DNA of 64,000 nt from Kribbella sp. CA-293567 (GTDB taxonomy: Bacteria; Actinomycetota; Actinomycetes; Propionibacteriales; Kribbellaceae), in the NCBI RefSeq assembly GCF_027627575.1, contig NZ_CP114065.1, forward strand, positions 5,456,001 to 5,520,000. Direction: 5' to 3'. Below the pieces are notes generated by a model. The model worked only from the letters and a program-made list of their open reading frames with translations. It searched no databases and was not told where the DNA came from. Position numbers and translations under genes: made by a program. Position 1 is the first letter of the stretch, and each line of letters starts with the position of its first letter. Shown piece after piece: positions 44,137-52,267 of the stretch.

Positions 44137-46013
44137 CGACGACTCAGCAGACACCTCAGCCGCAGCCGGACGACCAGCAGGGCGACCAGCAGATCGCCGA
44201 GGAGACCTGGCGCGGCTACGCCGAGGACCCGGACCGGGAGTTGTCGAAGGCAACGACCGTGCGGCTCAAGGAGGACTCCCGCAGGCTGCTCGGCGAGCTG
44301 CTGCGGCCGTACAAGAAGATGATCTGGCTGCTGGTCGGCATCGTCGTGATCGAGAACGCGGCCCGGCTCGCGGTGCCCTACCTGGTGCACCTCGGGATCG
44401 ACAAGGGCATCCCGCCGATCCTGGCGGGCAAGGGCACCTCGACGCTGGTCGAGATCGTGCTGATCGTGTTCGCGATGGCCGTGCTGCAGGCCGCGATGCG
44501 GCAGGTCTTCCTGATGCGGTCGGGCCGGCTCGGCCAGACCATCCTGCTCGGGCTGCGCCGGCGCGTCTTCGACCACTTCCAGCGGCTCAGCCCGTCGTTC
44601 CACGACAAGTACACCTCCGGCCGGGTGATCTCGCGGCTGACCTCCGACGTGGACGTCATCGACGAGATGCTGGAGACCGGCTTCGACGGGCTGGTGACGG
44701 CGATCCTGACCCTGGTCGGTACGGCGATCCTGCTGCTGACACTCGACGTCAGACTCGGCTTGCTGGCATTGCTGTCGTTCCCGGCACTGTTCCTGCTGAC
44801 CGCGTGGTTCCGGCGCCGGTCGGCGATCGTCTACCGGCGGACCCGCGAGGCCGTCGTGCTGGTGATCGTGCACTTCGTCGAGTCGATGACCGGCATCCGC
44901 GCGGTGCAGGCGTTCCGGCGGGAGCCGCGCAACCAGGAGATCTTCTGGGGCGTCAACGACAAGTACCGCGAGGCCAACCTCGAGTCGTTCCGGATCAACG
45001 CGATCTTCATGCCGTCGATCAAGGGCGTCGGGAACATCACCATCGTGGCGATCCTGGCCTACGGCGGCTGGCAGGCCTACCACGGTCACGTCACGGTCGG
45101 CGTACTGACCGCGTTCCTGCTCTACCTGCGGCAGTTCTTCGAGCCGCTGCAGGACATCTCGCAGTTCTACAACACCTTCCTGTCCGCGAGCGCGGCGCTG
45201 GAGAAGCTGTCCGGCGTACTGAACGAGAAGGCGGACGTGCCCGAGCCGCTCGAGCCCGCCAAGCCGGCGGCCAAGGCGCGCGGGCACCTCGAGCTGCGCA
45301 ACGTGCAGTTCCGGTACGTCGACGGCGTACCGGTGCTGCCTGGGCTGCAGCTCGACGTACCGGCCGGGCAGACTCTGGCCCTGGTCGGTACGACGGGCGC
45401 GGGCAAGACCACGATCGCCAAGCTGGTGGCGCGGTTCTACGACCCGACCGGCGGGCAGGTGCTGCTGGACGGGATCGACCTGCGGGACCTGACCGAGGAC
45501 GATCTGCGCGAACGGGTGGTGATGGTGACGCAGGAGAACTTCCTGTTCACCGGCTCGGTCGCCGACAACATCCGGTTCGGCAAACCGGACGCGACGATGG
45601 CCGAGATCGTCGACGCGGCCAAGGTGATCGGCGCGCACGACTTCATCATGGCGCTGCCGGACGGCTACGAGACGGCCGTCGAGAAGCGCGGCAGCAGGTT
45701 GTCCGCGGGGCAGCGGCAACTGGTCGCGTTCGCTCGGGCGTTCCTGGCGGACCCCGCGGTACTGATCCTGGACGAGGCGACGTCGAGCCTCGACATCCCC
45801 AGCGAGCGGCTGATCCAGCGCGCGCTGCGCACCATCCTGGACGACCGGACCGCGATCGTCATCGCCCACCGCCTCTCCACGGTGGAGACCGCCGACCGGG
45901 TGATCGTGCTGGAGCACGGCCGCATCATCGAGGACGGCGCTCCGTCCGCCCTCGTCACGACCGGTGGCAACTACGCCGATCTGCACCGAGCCTGGGAAGA
46001 CTCCCTGGCCTGA
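44133..46013 (+). CDS. ABC exporter subunit B
   Basis: 626 aa. A Gln-rich cytosolic lead (1-40), six-helix membrane domain (about 65-350), and ATPase domain with Walker A GTTGAGKTT (~419), signature LSAGQRQ (~522, Ala for the second Gly), and Walker B LILDEATSSLD with the catalytic Glu (~545). Complements subunit A: the working ATP site is made of this Walker B Glu and the LSGGQ of A. Start ATG overlaps the stop of A, so the pair is co-translated. Confidence 0.9.
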   Translation: MTTTQQTPQPQPDDQQGDQQIAEETWRGYAEDPDRELSKATTVRLKEDSRRLLGELLRPYKKMIWLLVGIVVIENAARLAVPYLVHLGIDKGIPPILAGKGTSTLVEIVLIVFAMAVLQAAMRQVFLMRSGRLGQTILLGLRRRVFDHFQRLSPSFHDKYTSGRVISRLTSDVDVIDEMLETGFDGLVTAILTLVGTAILLLTLDVRLGLLALLSFPALFLLTAWFRRRSAIVYRRTREAVVLVIVHFVESMTGIRAVQAFRREPRNQEIFWGVNDKYREANLESFRINAIFMPSIKGVGNITIVAILAYGGWQAYHGHVTVGVLTAFLLYLRQFFEPLQDISQFYNTFLSASAALEKLSGVLNEKADVPEPLEPAKPAAKARGHLELRNVQFRYVDGVPVLPGLQLDVPAGQTLALVGTTGAGKTTIAKLVARFYDPTGGQVLLDGIDLRDLTEDDLRERVVMVTQENFLFTGSVADNIRFGKPDATMAEIVDAAKVIGAHDFIMALPDGYETAVEKRGSRLSAGQRQLVAFARAFLADPAVLILDEATSSLDIPSERLIQRALRTILDDRTAIVIAHRLSTVETADRVIVLEHGRIIEDGAPSALVTTGGNYADLHRAWEDSLA

Positions 46014-46026
46014 TCCGCCCGTACTG

Positions 46027-46062
46027 CGACTGCCCCACACCCGCTCAGGTGTGGGGCAGTCG
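46027..46062 (+). terminator. Terminator after ABC exporter
   Basis: CGACTGCCCCACAC (46027-46040) pairs perfectly with 46049-46062, loop CCGCTCAG, fourteen base pairs. Confidence 0.85.
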
Positions 46063-46070
46063 TCATACCT

Positions 46071-46749
46071 TCAGCGGTGGAACGCCTCGACGACCCGGCG
46101 CACCCGCTCGGCGGCGGCCAAGTCAGCCAGGTCCGGTGAGTGCTCACCCCGCACCGCCTGCGCGAACAGCGTCAGCCGAGTCGCCTCCGAGCCGAGCTCA
46201 CCGGTCAACTCGACCGGCTCCCAATCATTGCCCTTAGCAACGAAGAGGTCGCGCCAGGCCGACAGCCGGAACGACTGCCTGCTGCCCCGCAGTACCCACT
46301 CGTAGTCTCGACCTCAGCCGCTCCGACGGTTCCGGTCAACTGCACCGGCACCCCACCCGCCCTCATCACCCCGTACGCCGCTGTCTCACTCGCCGGGTCA
46401 CTCGCCGCGCCGCGATGCTCGAGCGTGGCCACCTCCGGCTCGAGCGGTCCGACCAGCCGATCAGTGAGATAAGCGAAGTGCGAGAACACCTCCCGGACGA
46501 ACCCACCCTGCGCCCGCCCCGCCACCCAGGCCGCCTCCGCCTGGAACGCGCGCGGCCAGCTCGGGAACGCCAGCCGGATCTCGACCCCGAGCACCTCGCC
46601 GACCCGACCATCGGCGATCGCCCGCTCGACGTACCGGGTCGACTGCCGGTCGGACAGCGAGAAGTTGACGGCCGCCACGTTTCCCGGGCAGCTCCGAGCA
46701 TGGCCGACGCGTCGGCGTCCGACACGGCCAGCGGCTTCTCGCAGAACAC
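46071..46749 (-). pseudogene. Gfo/Idh/MocA family oxidoreductase, truncated and frameshifted
   Basis: Family C-terminal two-thirds can be read on the minus strand but in three different frames: VFCEKPLAVSDADASAML (46749 down to ~46690), then AAVNFSLSDRQSTRYVERA... to about 46310, then YEWVLRGSRQSFRLSAWRD... to the stop at 46071. EKP and the DRQ/RYV region are family landmarks. The NAD-binding GxGxxG part at the N-terminus (about 90 residues) is absent. Two frameshifts and a 5' truncation mean no working enzyme. Sequencing error cannot be excluded for a shift, but not for the missing N-terminus. Confidence 0.8.
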
Positions 46750-46861
46750 GGACTGCTCAGCGCTTCAGGGCAGTTTCGAGCAGGTGCCGGCCCATCGCGC
46801 CCAGGACTCTCCGTTCCTGCAGGCGGTCCCTCACCAGCTCTGCGCTGTCGGAGGGGGTCGC

Positions 46862-46867
46862 TACGGT
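46862..46867 (+). promoter_or_regulatory. -10 element for leaderless ATPase start
   Basis: TACGGT, seven bases before the ATG at 46875; no ribosome binding site. Confidence 0.45.
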
Positions 46868-46874
46868 GGCGAGC

Positions 46875-48053
46875 ATGTTGACCTCACTGGCGATTGAGAA
46901 CTACCGGTCCCTCTTGCGGCTGGTCGTGCCGTTGGGGCGGCTCAACGTCGTCACCGGGTCCAACGGGACCGGAAAGTCGAGCCTGTACCGGGCGCTGCGG
47001 CTGCTGGCCGATGCCTCGCGCAACGGAGCTGTGGCGGCGCTGGCTCGTGAGGGTGGCCTGCAGTCGACGTTGTGGGCGGGGCCGGAGAACGTGACCGGAG
47101 CGATCCGGCGGGGCGAGCAACTGATCCAGGGAACGCGGCGCACGAAGCCGGTCAGTCTGCGGATGGGATTCGCGTCGGAGGACTACGGCTACGCCATGGA
47201 TCTCGGGCTGCCCCAACCGAGCTCTTCGGCCTTCTCGCTCGATCCGGAGATCAAACGCGAGGTGTTGTGGGCCGGACCGTTCCTGCGGCCGGCCACCCTG
47301 CTGGCGGATCGCGGCAGCGGCGGGGTGCGGATCCGGGACGACGACGGCAAGTGGCGCGACAGCGGTCATCCACTGCAGTCCTTCGACAGCATGCTCAGTG
47401 AGTACGCCGATCCGGATCGCGCGCCGGAACTACTGATGCTGCGAGAGCGGATGCGGTCGTGGCGCTTCTACGACCACCTGCGCACCGACTCGGAGGCGCC
47501 GGCCCGGCAGGTGCAGATCGGCACCCGCACCACCGTGCTCGGTCCGGAGGGCGCCGACGTCGCGGCCGCGCTGCAGACCGTGAAGGAGATCGGTGCGCCA
47601 GGAGCCGTCGGCCGGGCGATCGAGCAAGCCTTCCCAGGCAGCCAGCTGAGCATCCAGAACAACGGTGGCCGGTTCGAGCTCGCGTTTCAGCAACACGGGC
47701 TGCTGCGGCCACTGTCAGGGGCGGAACTGTCCGACGGGACGTTGCGCTATCTGCTCTGGGTCGCTGCCCTGCTGACCCCGCGGCCACCCGCGCTGCTGGT
47801 CCTCAACGAGCCCGAGACAAGCCTGCATCCCGATCTCCTGCCCGCCCTGGCGGACCTCGTCGTCACCGCCGCGCAGAACACCCAGGTCATCGTCGTGACC
47901 CACTCGCGCCCGTTCCTGGCCGCGCTGCAAGCCGGCTCCGACGAGACCGAGCTCGACCTGCGAACGATCGAGCTGGTCAAGGAGTTGGGCAGGACGACTA
48001 TCGCGGGCCAGGGCCCTCTGGACGAGCCGCCGTGGAAGTGGCCGGCTCGCTAG
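46875..48053 (+). CDS. AAA-type ATPase, COG4637-like (OLD/RecF-related)
   Basis: 392 aa. Starts MLTSLAIENYRSLLRLVVPL with Walker A TGSNGTGKSSLYRAL near residue 30, a signature region LSGAELSDGTLRYL (~285), Walker B LLVLNEPETSLHPDL (~310, Asn before Glu as in OLD-type ATPases) and a His loop VVVTHSRPFL (~340). This is the SMC/Rad50-type arrangement seen in COG4637 predicted ATPases, which have no nuclease domain. Single-domain members are sometimes found in phage defence, but no nuclease, reverse transcriptase or toxin neighbour is present, so no role is assigned. Its 3' end overlaps the convergent EamA gene by 56 bases. Confidence 0.82.
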   Translation: MLTSLAIENYRSLLRLVVPLGRLNVVTGSNGTGKSSLYRALRLLADASRNGAVAALAREGGLQSTLWAGPENVTGAIRRGEQLIQGTRRTKPVSLRMGFASEDYGYAMDLGLPQPSSSAFSLDPEIKREVLWAGPFLRPATLLADRGSGGVRIRDDDGKWRDSGHPLQSFDSMLSEYADPDRAPELLMLRERMRSWRFYDHLRTDSEAPARQVQIGTRTTVLGPEGADVAAALQTVKEIGAPGAVGRAIEQAFPGSQLSIQNNGGRFELAFQQHGLLRPLSGAELSDGTLRYLLWVAALLTPRPPALLVLNEPETSLHPDLLPALADLVVTAAQNTQVIVVTHSRPFLAALQAGSDETELDLRTIELVKELGRTTIAGQGPLDEPPWKWPAR

Positions 48054-48909
48054 CGTCCTGCGTGACCCCGGCTTCGTCCTTGACGCTTTCGAAGCGGACC
48101 AGGATCAGCGCGCCGACCGCGGTCACCGCGAAGCCGCCGAGCGCACCGGCGTACCAGCCCTCGCGGACGGCGTCGCCGAGCACCAGTACGCCGATCGCGG
48201 ACGGCGCGATGGTCTGCAACGCGATCATCGGCGTGGTCGCCAGCGTCACCGAACCGCGTTGCAGGGCAAGCGAGTAGAGCAGGAACGCGAGGGCGGCCGA
48301 CACTGGCAGCGTGTACGTCGTCGGGCTCTGGAGCAGCGCACCGATCGAACTGTCGTCCAGCAGCCGCACCGAGACCGCGACTCCGGCGTACCCGAGACCG
48401 GCCAGTACGCCGAGCACCGTCGTCGCGCTCGTGTGCTGGGACCGGCTGGCGAGACCAGCGAGGACGGCGATCGCGATCAGGCCGACGATCACGCCGATCA
48501 TCAGACCGTCGTGGCGGGCACTCTCGCCGGCATCACCGGCCGAGACCGCGAGCAGGCCGAGGCCGGCGCACACCGCGACGACCGCCGCCCACTCGATCAC
48601 GGACAGCCGGTCCGACATCCAGCGGGTCGCCAGCAGGGCAGTGACCACGAGGCTGACCGCGATACCCGCCTGCGCGAGATACAGCGGAAGCAGCCGCAGG
48701 GCGACGAAGTGCAGACCGAAGCCGGCCAGCTGAAGCACCAGCGCGCCGAGGAACGCCGGCTGCTTGAGCAGGGCGACGACGAAGCCGCCGAACTGCCGGG
48801 GATCGAGCTCCGAGCCGGTCGGCACCTTGCGGGAGCCGACCGCCTGCAGGATCGCCGCGATCCCGAAAACCACCGCGGCGCCGAGGGCCGCACCGAGTCC
48901 GAGGAGCAC
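47998..48909 (-). CDS. EamA/DMT family transporter
   Basis: 303 aa with about nine or ten hydrophobic helices (start LLGLGAALGAAVVFGIAAIL), a two-repeat EamA layout (Leu-rich LPLYLAQAGIAVSLVVTALLA; second repeat LGVLAGLGYAGVAVSVRLL). Possible metabolite exporter; substrate unknown. GTG start directly follows the stop of the upstream phosphotransferase gene, so the two are likely co-transcribed. Confidence 0.78.
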   Translation of the reverse strand: MLLGLGAALGAAVVFGIAAILQAVGSRKVPTGSELDPRQFGGFVVALLKQPAFLGALVLQLAGFGLHFVALRLLPLYLAQAGIAVSLVVTALLATRWMSDRLSVIEWAAVVAVCAGLGLLAVSAGDAGESARHDGLMIGVIVGLIAIAVLAGLASRSQHTSATTVLGVLAGLGYAGVAVSVRLLDDSSIGALLQSPTTYTLPVSAALAFLLYSLALQRGSVTLATTPMIALQTIAPSAIGVLVLGDAVREGWYAGALGGFAVTAVGALILVRFESVKDEAGVTQDASEPATSTAARPEGPGPR

Positions 48910-49692
48910 TCAGGCGGCCTTCCGCCGGGGCGCCCAGAAGGTCAGATAAAGACTCAGCCCGGCGTAGTACACCAGATAGGCCAGCGAGATCCCGACCACG
49001 ATCGGGCTCGGGTTAGGCATCTGGGTCAGCAGGACGGCGTACGCGGCCAGCCAGATCAGCGTGGTGACCAGGTTCATCGTCCGGAACATCCTGGTCCGCG
49101 ACGGGTAGACGTACTTGACCGGGACGAAGACCAGGATCGAGCAGGTCAGCAGGATCACGCCGGTCGCGGTCGGGCCGAGGCCGAGGATCACCACGTAGAA
49201 GGCGACCACGTTCCAGTAGCTCGGGAAGCCGAGGAAGAAGTGGTCGTCGGTCTTGGCGTCGGTGCGGCAGAACTGGTAGCTGGAGGCGAGCAGCGGCAAC
49301 GCGGCCAGGGCGGCTCCGATGAAGCCGTTCGGCAGGTAGCCACCGGTCCACAGCAACACGATCGGCGCGAACGCGTAGGTCAGGTAGTCGACGATGTTGT
49401 CGAGCATCGCGCCGTCGAACCACGGGATGGTCTCCTTCACCCGGAGCCGGCGCGCGATCATCCCGTCGGTACCGTCGATCCAGAGCGCGGCCAGGCCGAG
49501 CCAGAGCGCCCGGACGGCGTCGCCGTCGATCGCCGCGATCACGATCAGGAGCGCGAGCACCGTTCCGCTCGCGGTATAGGCATGCAGGGCGAGTCCGGCC
49601 AGACGCAACCGCGTCGACCCGACGAACGGTTCCCGCACCGCGTCTTGTGTGGTCAGCAGAAACTCCCAGAACTCGGGCCGGCGCCAACGCAC
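48910..49692 (-). CDS. CDP-alcohol phosphotransferase, phosphatidylcholine synthase-like
   Basis: 260 aa with six or seven membrane helices. The CDP-alcohol motif is DGMIAR-x12-G-x3-D-x3-D (DGMIARRLRVKETIPWFDG then AMLDNIVD, about 75-105). Usual family members have x8 between AR and G; the x12 spacing is that reported for phosphatidylcholine synthase (Pcs), which condenses CDP-diacylglycerol with choline. GTG start at 49692. Function as Pcs is inferred from the motif and needs test; in actinobacteria phosphatidylcholine is uncommon. Confidence 0.7.
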   Translation of the reverse strand: MRWRRPEFWEFLLTTQDAVREPFVGSTRLRLAGLALHAYTASGTVLALLIVIAAIDGDAVRALWLGLAALWIDGTDGMIARRLRVKETIPWFDGAMLDNIVDYLTYAFAPIVLLWTGGYLPNGFIGAALAALPLLASSYQFCRTDAKTDDHFFLGFPSYWNVVAFYVVILGLGPTATGVILLTCSILVFVPVKYVYPSRTRMFRTMNLVTTLIWLAAYAVLLTQMPNPSPIVVGISLAYLVYYAGLSLYLTFWAPRRKAA

Positions 49693-49743
49693 CGGGTTAC
49701 CTGCGCCAGCGTCTCACAGGGACGATGCTCACCCGATACCGCA

Positions 49744-49749
49744 TAGCAT
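49744..49749 (+). promoter_or_regulatory. -10 element for leaderless membrane-protein start
   Basis: TAGCAT, six bases before the GTG at 49756; no ribosome binding site. Confidence 0.4.
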
Positions 49750-49755
49750 TCGGCG

Positions 49756-50283
49756 GTGGACGTCCTGACTGACTTCGATGGCATGGCCCGAACCTTCCCG
49801 TTGATGCGGGGCGGCGGAGCGCTGCTCGTGCTGGTCGGGCTCGGCCTGGTCGTGGGTGGAGCAGCCGGTCGCCGGTGGATGCTGCCCGGCCTGATCTCCG
49901 GGGCCGCGCTGGCCGTACTGGTGATGATGGTCGGCGGTATCACCAAGACGATCTTCGAGGGCCTCGGCTATCCCGCGATCTACCAGTACGTCGCCTTCGG
50001 CATCGGAGTGGTGGCCGAGGTGGGGCTGGTCAATCTGGTGGTGGCCAAGGTACCGGACCGGGACTCACGCCGGTTCTGGTTGTGGATTCTGCTGGTGGTG
50101 GGCGTGCACTTCCTGGTGCTGGCGTTCTCGCACGGCCCGATCTGCGGGCTGCTCGGCCTGCTCTGCATCGTCAACGCCGGTCTCGGGTTGCTGGTCCCGG
50201 GGCTCCCGTACCGCGTGCTGTGGGTGGCCGACGGCGTCCTGAAGGTCGCCGCCGGCGCCGCGATGGTCTCGCTGAGCTACTGA
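49756..50283 (+). CDS. Five-helix membrane protein of unknown function
   Basis: 175 aa, mostly hydrophobic (RGGGALLVLVGLGLVVGGAA; LISGAALAVLVMMVGGI; FWLWILLVVGVHFLVLAF; GLLGLLCIVNAGLGLLV; LKVAAGAAMVSL). HFLVLAFSHGP is notable for polar residues within a helix. Family not recognised. GTG start with a leaderless-type -10. Its end overlaps the convergent oxidoreductase gene by seven bases. Confidence 0.68.
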   Translation: MDVLTDFDGMARTFPLMRGGGALLVLVGLGLVVGGAAGRRWMLPGLISGAALAVLVMMVGGITKTIFEGLGYPAIYQYVAFGIGVVAEVGLVNLVVAKVPDRDSRRFWLWILLVVGVHFLVLAFSHGPICGLLGLLCIVNAGLGLLVPGLPYRVLWVADGVLKVAAGAAMVSLSY

Positions 50284-50717
50284 ACCGGCTCCAGCAGGAA
50301 GACCGGGATCAGCCGCTCGGTCTTCTGCTGGTACTCGAGGTAGTTCGGGAAGACCTTTCCGGCCAGCTCCCACCACTCGGCCCGCTCGTCGCCGTCGAGC
50401 TCGCGGGCGACGTACTCGTGTGTCTCGGTGCCGTCCTGCAGGGTGACCTTGGGATCGGCCAGCAGGTTGTAGTACCAGACCGGGTGCTTCGGCGCGCCGC
50501 CCAGCGAGGCGACCGCGAGGTACCGGCCGTCGCGCTCGACGCGCATCAACGGCACCTTGCGGAGCTGGCCGGTCTTGGCGCCCCGCATGGTCAGCAACAC
50601 CACCGGCTGCTTGCTGTTGAACTGGCCGGCTTTGGTGTCACCGGCGGCCACGATCTTGGCAACGGCGTCCCGGACCCATCCGGTCGGGCTGGGGGCGTAC
50701 TCCTCGGAGGCTGACAT
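50277..50717 (-). CDS. Deazaflavin (F420)-dependent nitroreductase family protein
   Basis: 146 aa. Split-barrel flavin-binding fold of the Ddn type: LLTMRGAKTGQLRKVPLM (~42-60), VASLGGAPKHPVWYYNLLADP (~70-90, cofactor loop) and a C-terminal RLIPVFLLEPV. Uses F420H2, a cofactor of actinobacteria. Natural substrate unknown. ATG at 50717 chosen at the start of conserved sequence. Confidence 0.85.
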   Translation of the reverse strand: MSASEEYAPSPTGWVRDAVAKIVAAGDTKAGQFNSKQPVVLLTMRGAKTGQLRKVPLMRVERDGRYLAVASLGGAPKHPVWYYNLLADPKVTLQDGTETHEYVARELDGDERAEWWELAGKVFPNYLEYQQKTERLIPVFLLEPVQ

Positions 50718-50743
50718 GTCACCAGTCTGCCCGACGCCGGAGT

Positions 50744-51061
50744 TCAGCCGGTCGCGCCCTCCGCGATCGCCTTGATCACAAGCAGGCGCTGATCCCACTG
50801 GCCCGCGACCTGGCGCATCCATTCGGCCGTGTCGGTGAGAGCTTGCGGGCGGAGGGCGAACCGCACTTCGCGGCCGGCTTTGCTGCTGCCGACGACGCCG
50901 GCGTCCTTGAGGATCGCGAGATGCTGGACGACGGCCTGCCGGGTGATCGGAAGTTCACCGGCCAGAGCGGTCGCCGAGCGGGCACCGTGATCGGCCAGCA
51001 GTTCGACCAGCCGCCGTCGGGTCGGATCGGCCAAGGCGGTCAGCACTTGCGCAGTACTCAC
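50744..51061 (-). CDS. ArsR family transcriptional regulator
   Basis: 105 aa winged helix: VLTALADPTRRRLVELLADH (~8-27) and the recognition region LAGELPITRQAVVQHLAILKDAGVV (~35-60). No metal-binding cysteine pair, so probably not a metal sensor. The GTG start overlaps the stop of the SRPBCC gene (GTGA). Pairs of ArsR and SRPBCC genes are common; the regulator normally comes first, here it is second. Confidence 0.88.
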   Translation of the reverse strand: MSTAQVLTALADPTRRRLVELLADHGARSATALAGELPITRQAVVQHLAILKDAGVVGSSKAGREVRFALRPQALTDTAEWMRQVAGQWDQRLLVIKAIAEGATG

Positions 51062-51522
51062 ACTCGGCGAACCACTTGAGCCAACGCGGTCAGACCGACG
51101 TCCCAACCTTGCGCCGCCTCGTCGGCGTGCCTCGCCCGTACGTCGGCCGGCGCGTCGAGGCGGTCGAAGCCACTCTCCACCACGTGCAGGCGGGTGCCTT
51201 CGCCCTCGGGAGTGAGGGTGAACTCGACCAGGTTCGAGTTGCCGGGAGCGGGATCGACGTCCGGGTCGACGGCGTAGCAGTAGGCGAAGCGCCGGCCGGG
51301 CTCGACCTTCTCGACGAAACCGCGGAACTCACCGTGCTCGGCCCAGCGCATCACCAGCCGGCCGCCGGGACGCAGGTCCAGCTCGGCACCACCGAACGCG
51401 TACCAGGTGGCGAAGTGCTCGGCCCGGGTCAGCGCGATCCAGACCTGCTCCGGCCGGGCTTCGACGTAGATCTCTCGTTCGACGCTCTCCATGACCGGAG
51501 CATAGGACGGCTCCTGCTTCAT
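51058..51522 (-). CDS. SRPBCC (AHSA1-like) domain protein
   Basis: About 154 aa. One SRPBCC domain: VEREIYVEARPEQVWIALT at the start, WAEHGEFRGFVEKVEPGRRF in the middle, and a C-terminal helix (ADEAAQGWDVGLTALAQ). This fold binds hydrophobic ligands. Start taken as the ATG at 51522; an ATG at 51492 (MESVERE) is a serious alternative because homology begins there. Co-transcribed with the ArsR regulator. Confidence 0.82.
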   Translation of the reverse strand: MKQEPSYAPVMESVEREIYVEARPEQVWIALTRAEHFATWYAFGGAELDLRPGGRLVMRWAEHGEFRGFVEKVEPGRRFAYCYAVDPDVDPAPGNSNLVEFTLTPEGEGTRLHVVESGFDRLDAPADVRARHADEAAQGWDVGLTALAQVVRRV

Positions 51523-51543
51523 GTGCAACCTATCACTTGCACA

Positions 51544-51720
51544 TCAGGAACGGCGGCCCGCCTGGAAACGGGCCACTCGAGCAGCACGCTCACGCTCCAT
51601 CCGGCGGCGTGGATCGAGGTGGTCCGGGAGGGTCGCGGGGCCGGCGACGTGCAGCAACAACCAGGTCATCCGCCAGCGGATCCGGTACAGCAGGCTCAGT
51701 CCGTCGGTCTTCTTGCTCAT
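51544..51720 (-). CDS. Small basic protein of 58 aa, unknown
   Basis: Start MSKKTDGLSLLYRIRWRMTW, with GGAGAGA seven bases before the ATG, then LLLHVAGPATLPDHLDP and a very basic tail (RRRMERERAARVARFQ). It is divergent from the OhrR-like regulator with only 79 bases between. The length and position suggest that it is a target of that regulator. No family recognised. Confidence 0.55.
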   Translation of the reverse strand: MSKKTDGLSLLYRIRWRMTWLLLHVAGPATLPDHLDPRRRMERERAARVARFQAGRRS

Positions 51721-51737
51721 CGGGTCTCTCCAGTTAT

Positions 51738-51764
51738 TTGGTGTGGCAATAGTTTGTACACCAA
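51738..51764. promoter_or_regulatory. Candidate operator between ohrR-like gene and small divergent gene
   Basis: TTGGTGT-N13-ACACCAA is a perfect 7-bp inverted repeat in the divergent promoter region, where a MarR-type dimer would bind. Sequence differs from the classic OhrR box, so assignment is by position only. Confidence 0.45.
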
Positions 51765-51799
51765 TTGATACTCTGGTCAACGTCGACCGAAGGAGAGAT

Positions 51800-52246
51800 A
51801 TGCCCGGAACATCCGAAGAGGTGGATCTGCTGGCGCTGGACCGCCAGGTCTGCTTCGGCTTGGCAGTCGCGTCCCGCAGCGTGATCGCGCTGTACCGCCC
51901 ACTGCTGGATCCGATGGGCCTGACGCACCCGCAGTACCTGGTGATGCTGGCCCTGTGGGAGGAGTCACCGCTCTCGGTGAAGCAACTCAGCAACCTGCTC
52001 CAACTCGACCCCGGTACCCTCTCCCCGCTGCTCAAACGCCTCGAGGCCAGCGGCTACGTCACCCGGGCCCGAGACCCCCGCGACGAACGCTCCCTGGCCG
52101 TCCGCCTCACCGAATCCGGCCAGTCCCTCCGCGCCGAAGCCCTGAAGATCCCCCCGGCGATCATCACCCGCCTCGGCATGCCCCTCGAAGAACTCCAAGC
52201 CCTGCACCAGTCCCTCACCCGGGTGATCACCGCCGCCACCACCTGA
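51800..52246 (+). CDS. MarR family regulator, OhrR-like (single cysteine)
   Basis: 148 aa. RQVCFGLAVASR has the reactive cysteine (residue 18) of peroxide-sensing OhrR proteins, followed by LGLTHPQYLVMLALWE-type helix sequence and the wing LLKRLEASGYVTRARDPRDERS. Only one cysteine, as in the one-Cys OhrR type that forms mixed disulfides with low-molecular thiols. AAGGAGAGAT precedes the ATG. No ohr (organic hydroperoxide resistance) gene is adjacent; the divergent neighbour is a 58-aa protein. Confidence 0.85.
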   Translation: MPGTSEEVDLLALDRQVCFGLAVASRSVIALYRPLLDPMGLTHPQYLVMLALWEESPLSVKQLSNLLQLDPGTLSPLLKRLEASGYVTRARDPRDERSLAVRLTESGQSLRAEALKIPPAIITRLGMPLEELQALHQSLTRVITAATT

Positions 52247-52267
52247 TGCGCGGGCGGCGGCGTCCGA

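Noticed and set aside
46757..46876. 39-codon minus ORF ending in MGRHLLETALKR
   Set aside because: Looks protein-like but has no ribosome binding site, overlaps the ATPase promoter and start, and cannot be linked to the oxidoreductase remnant.
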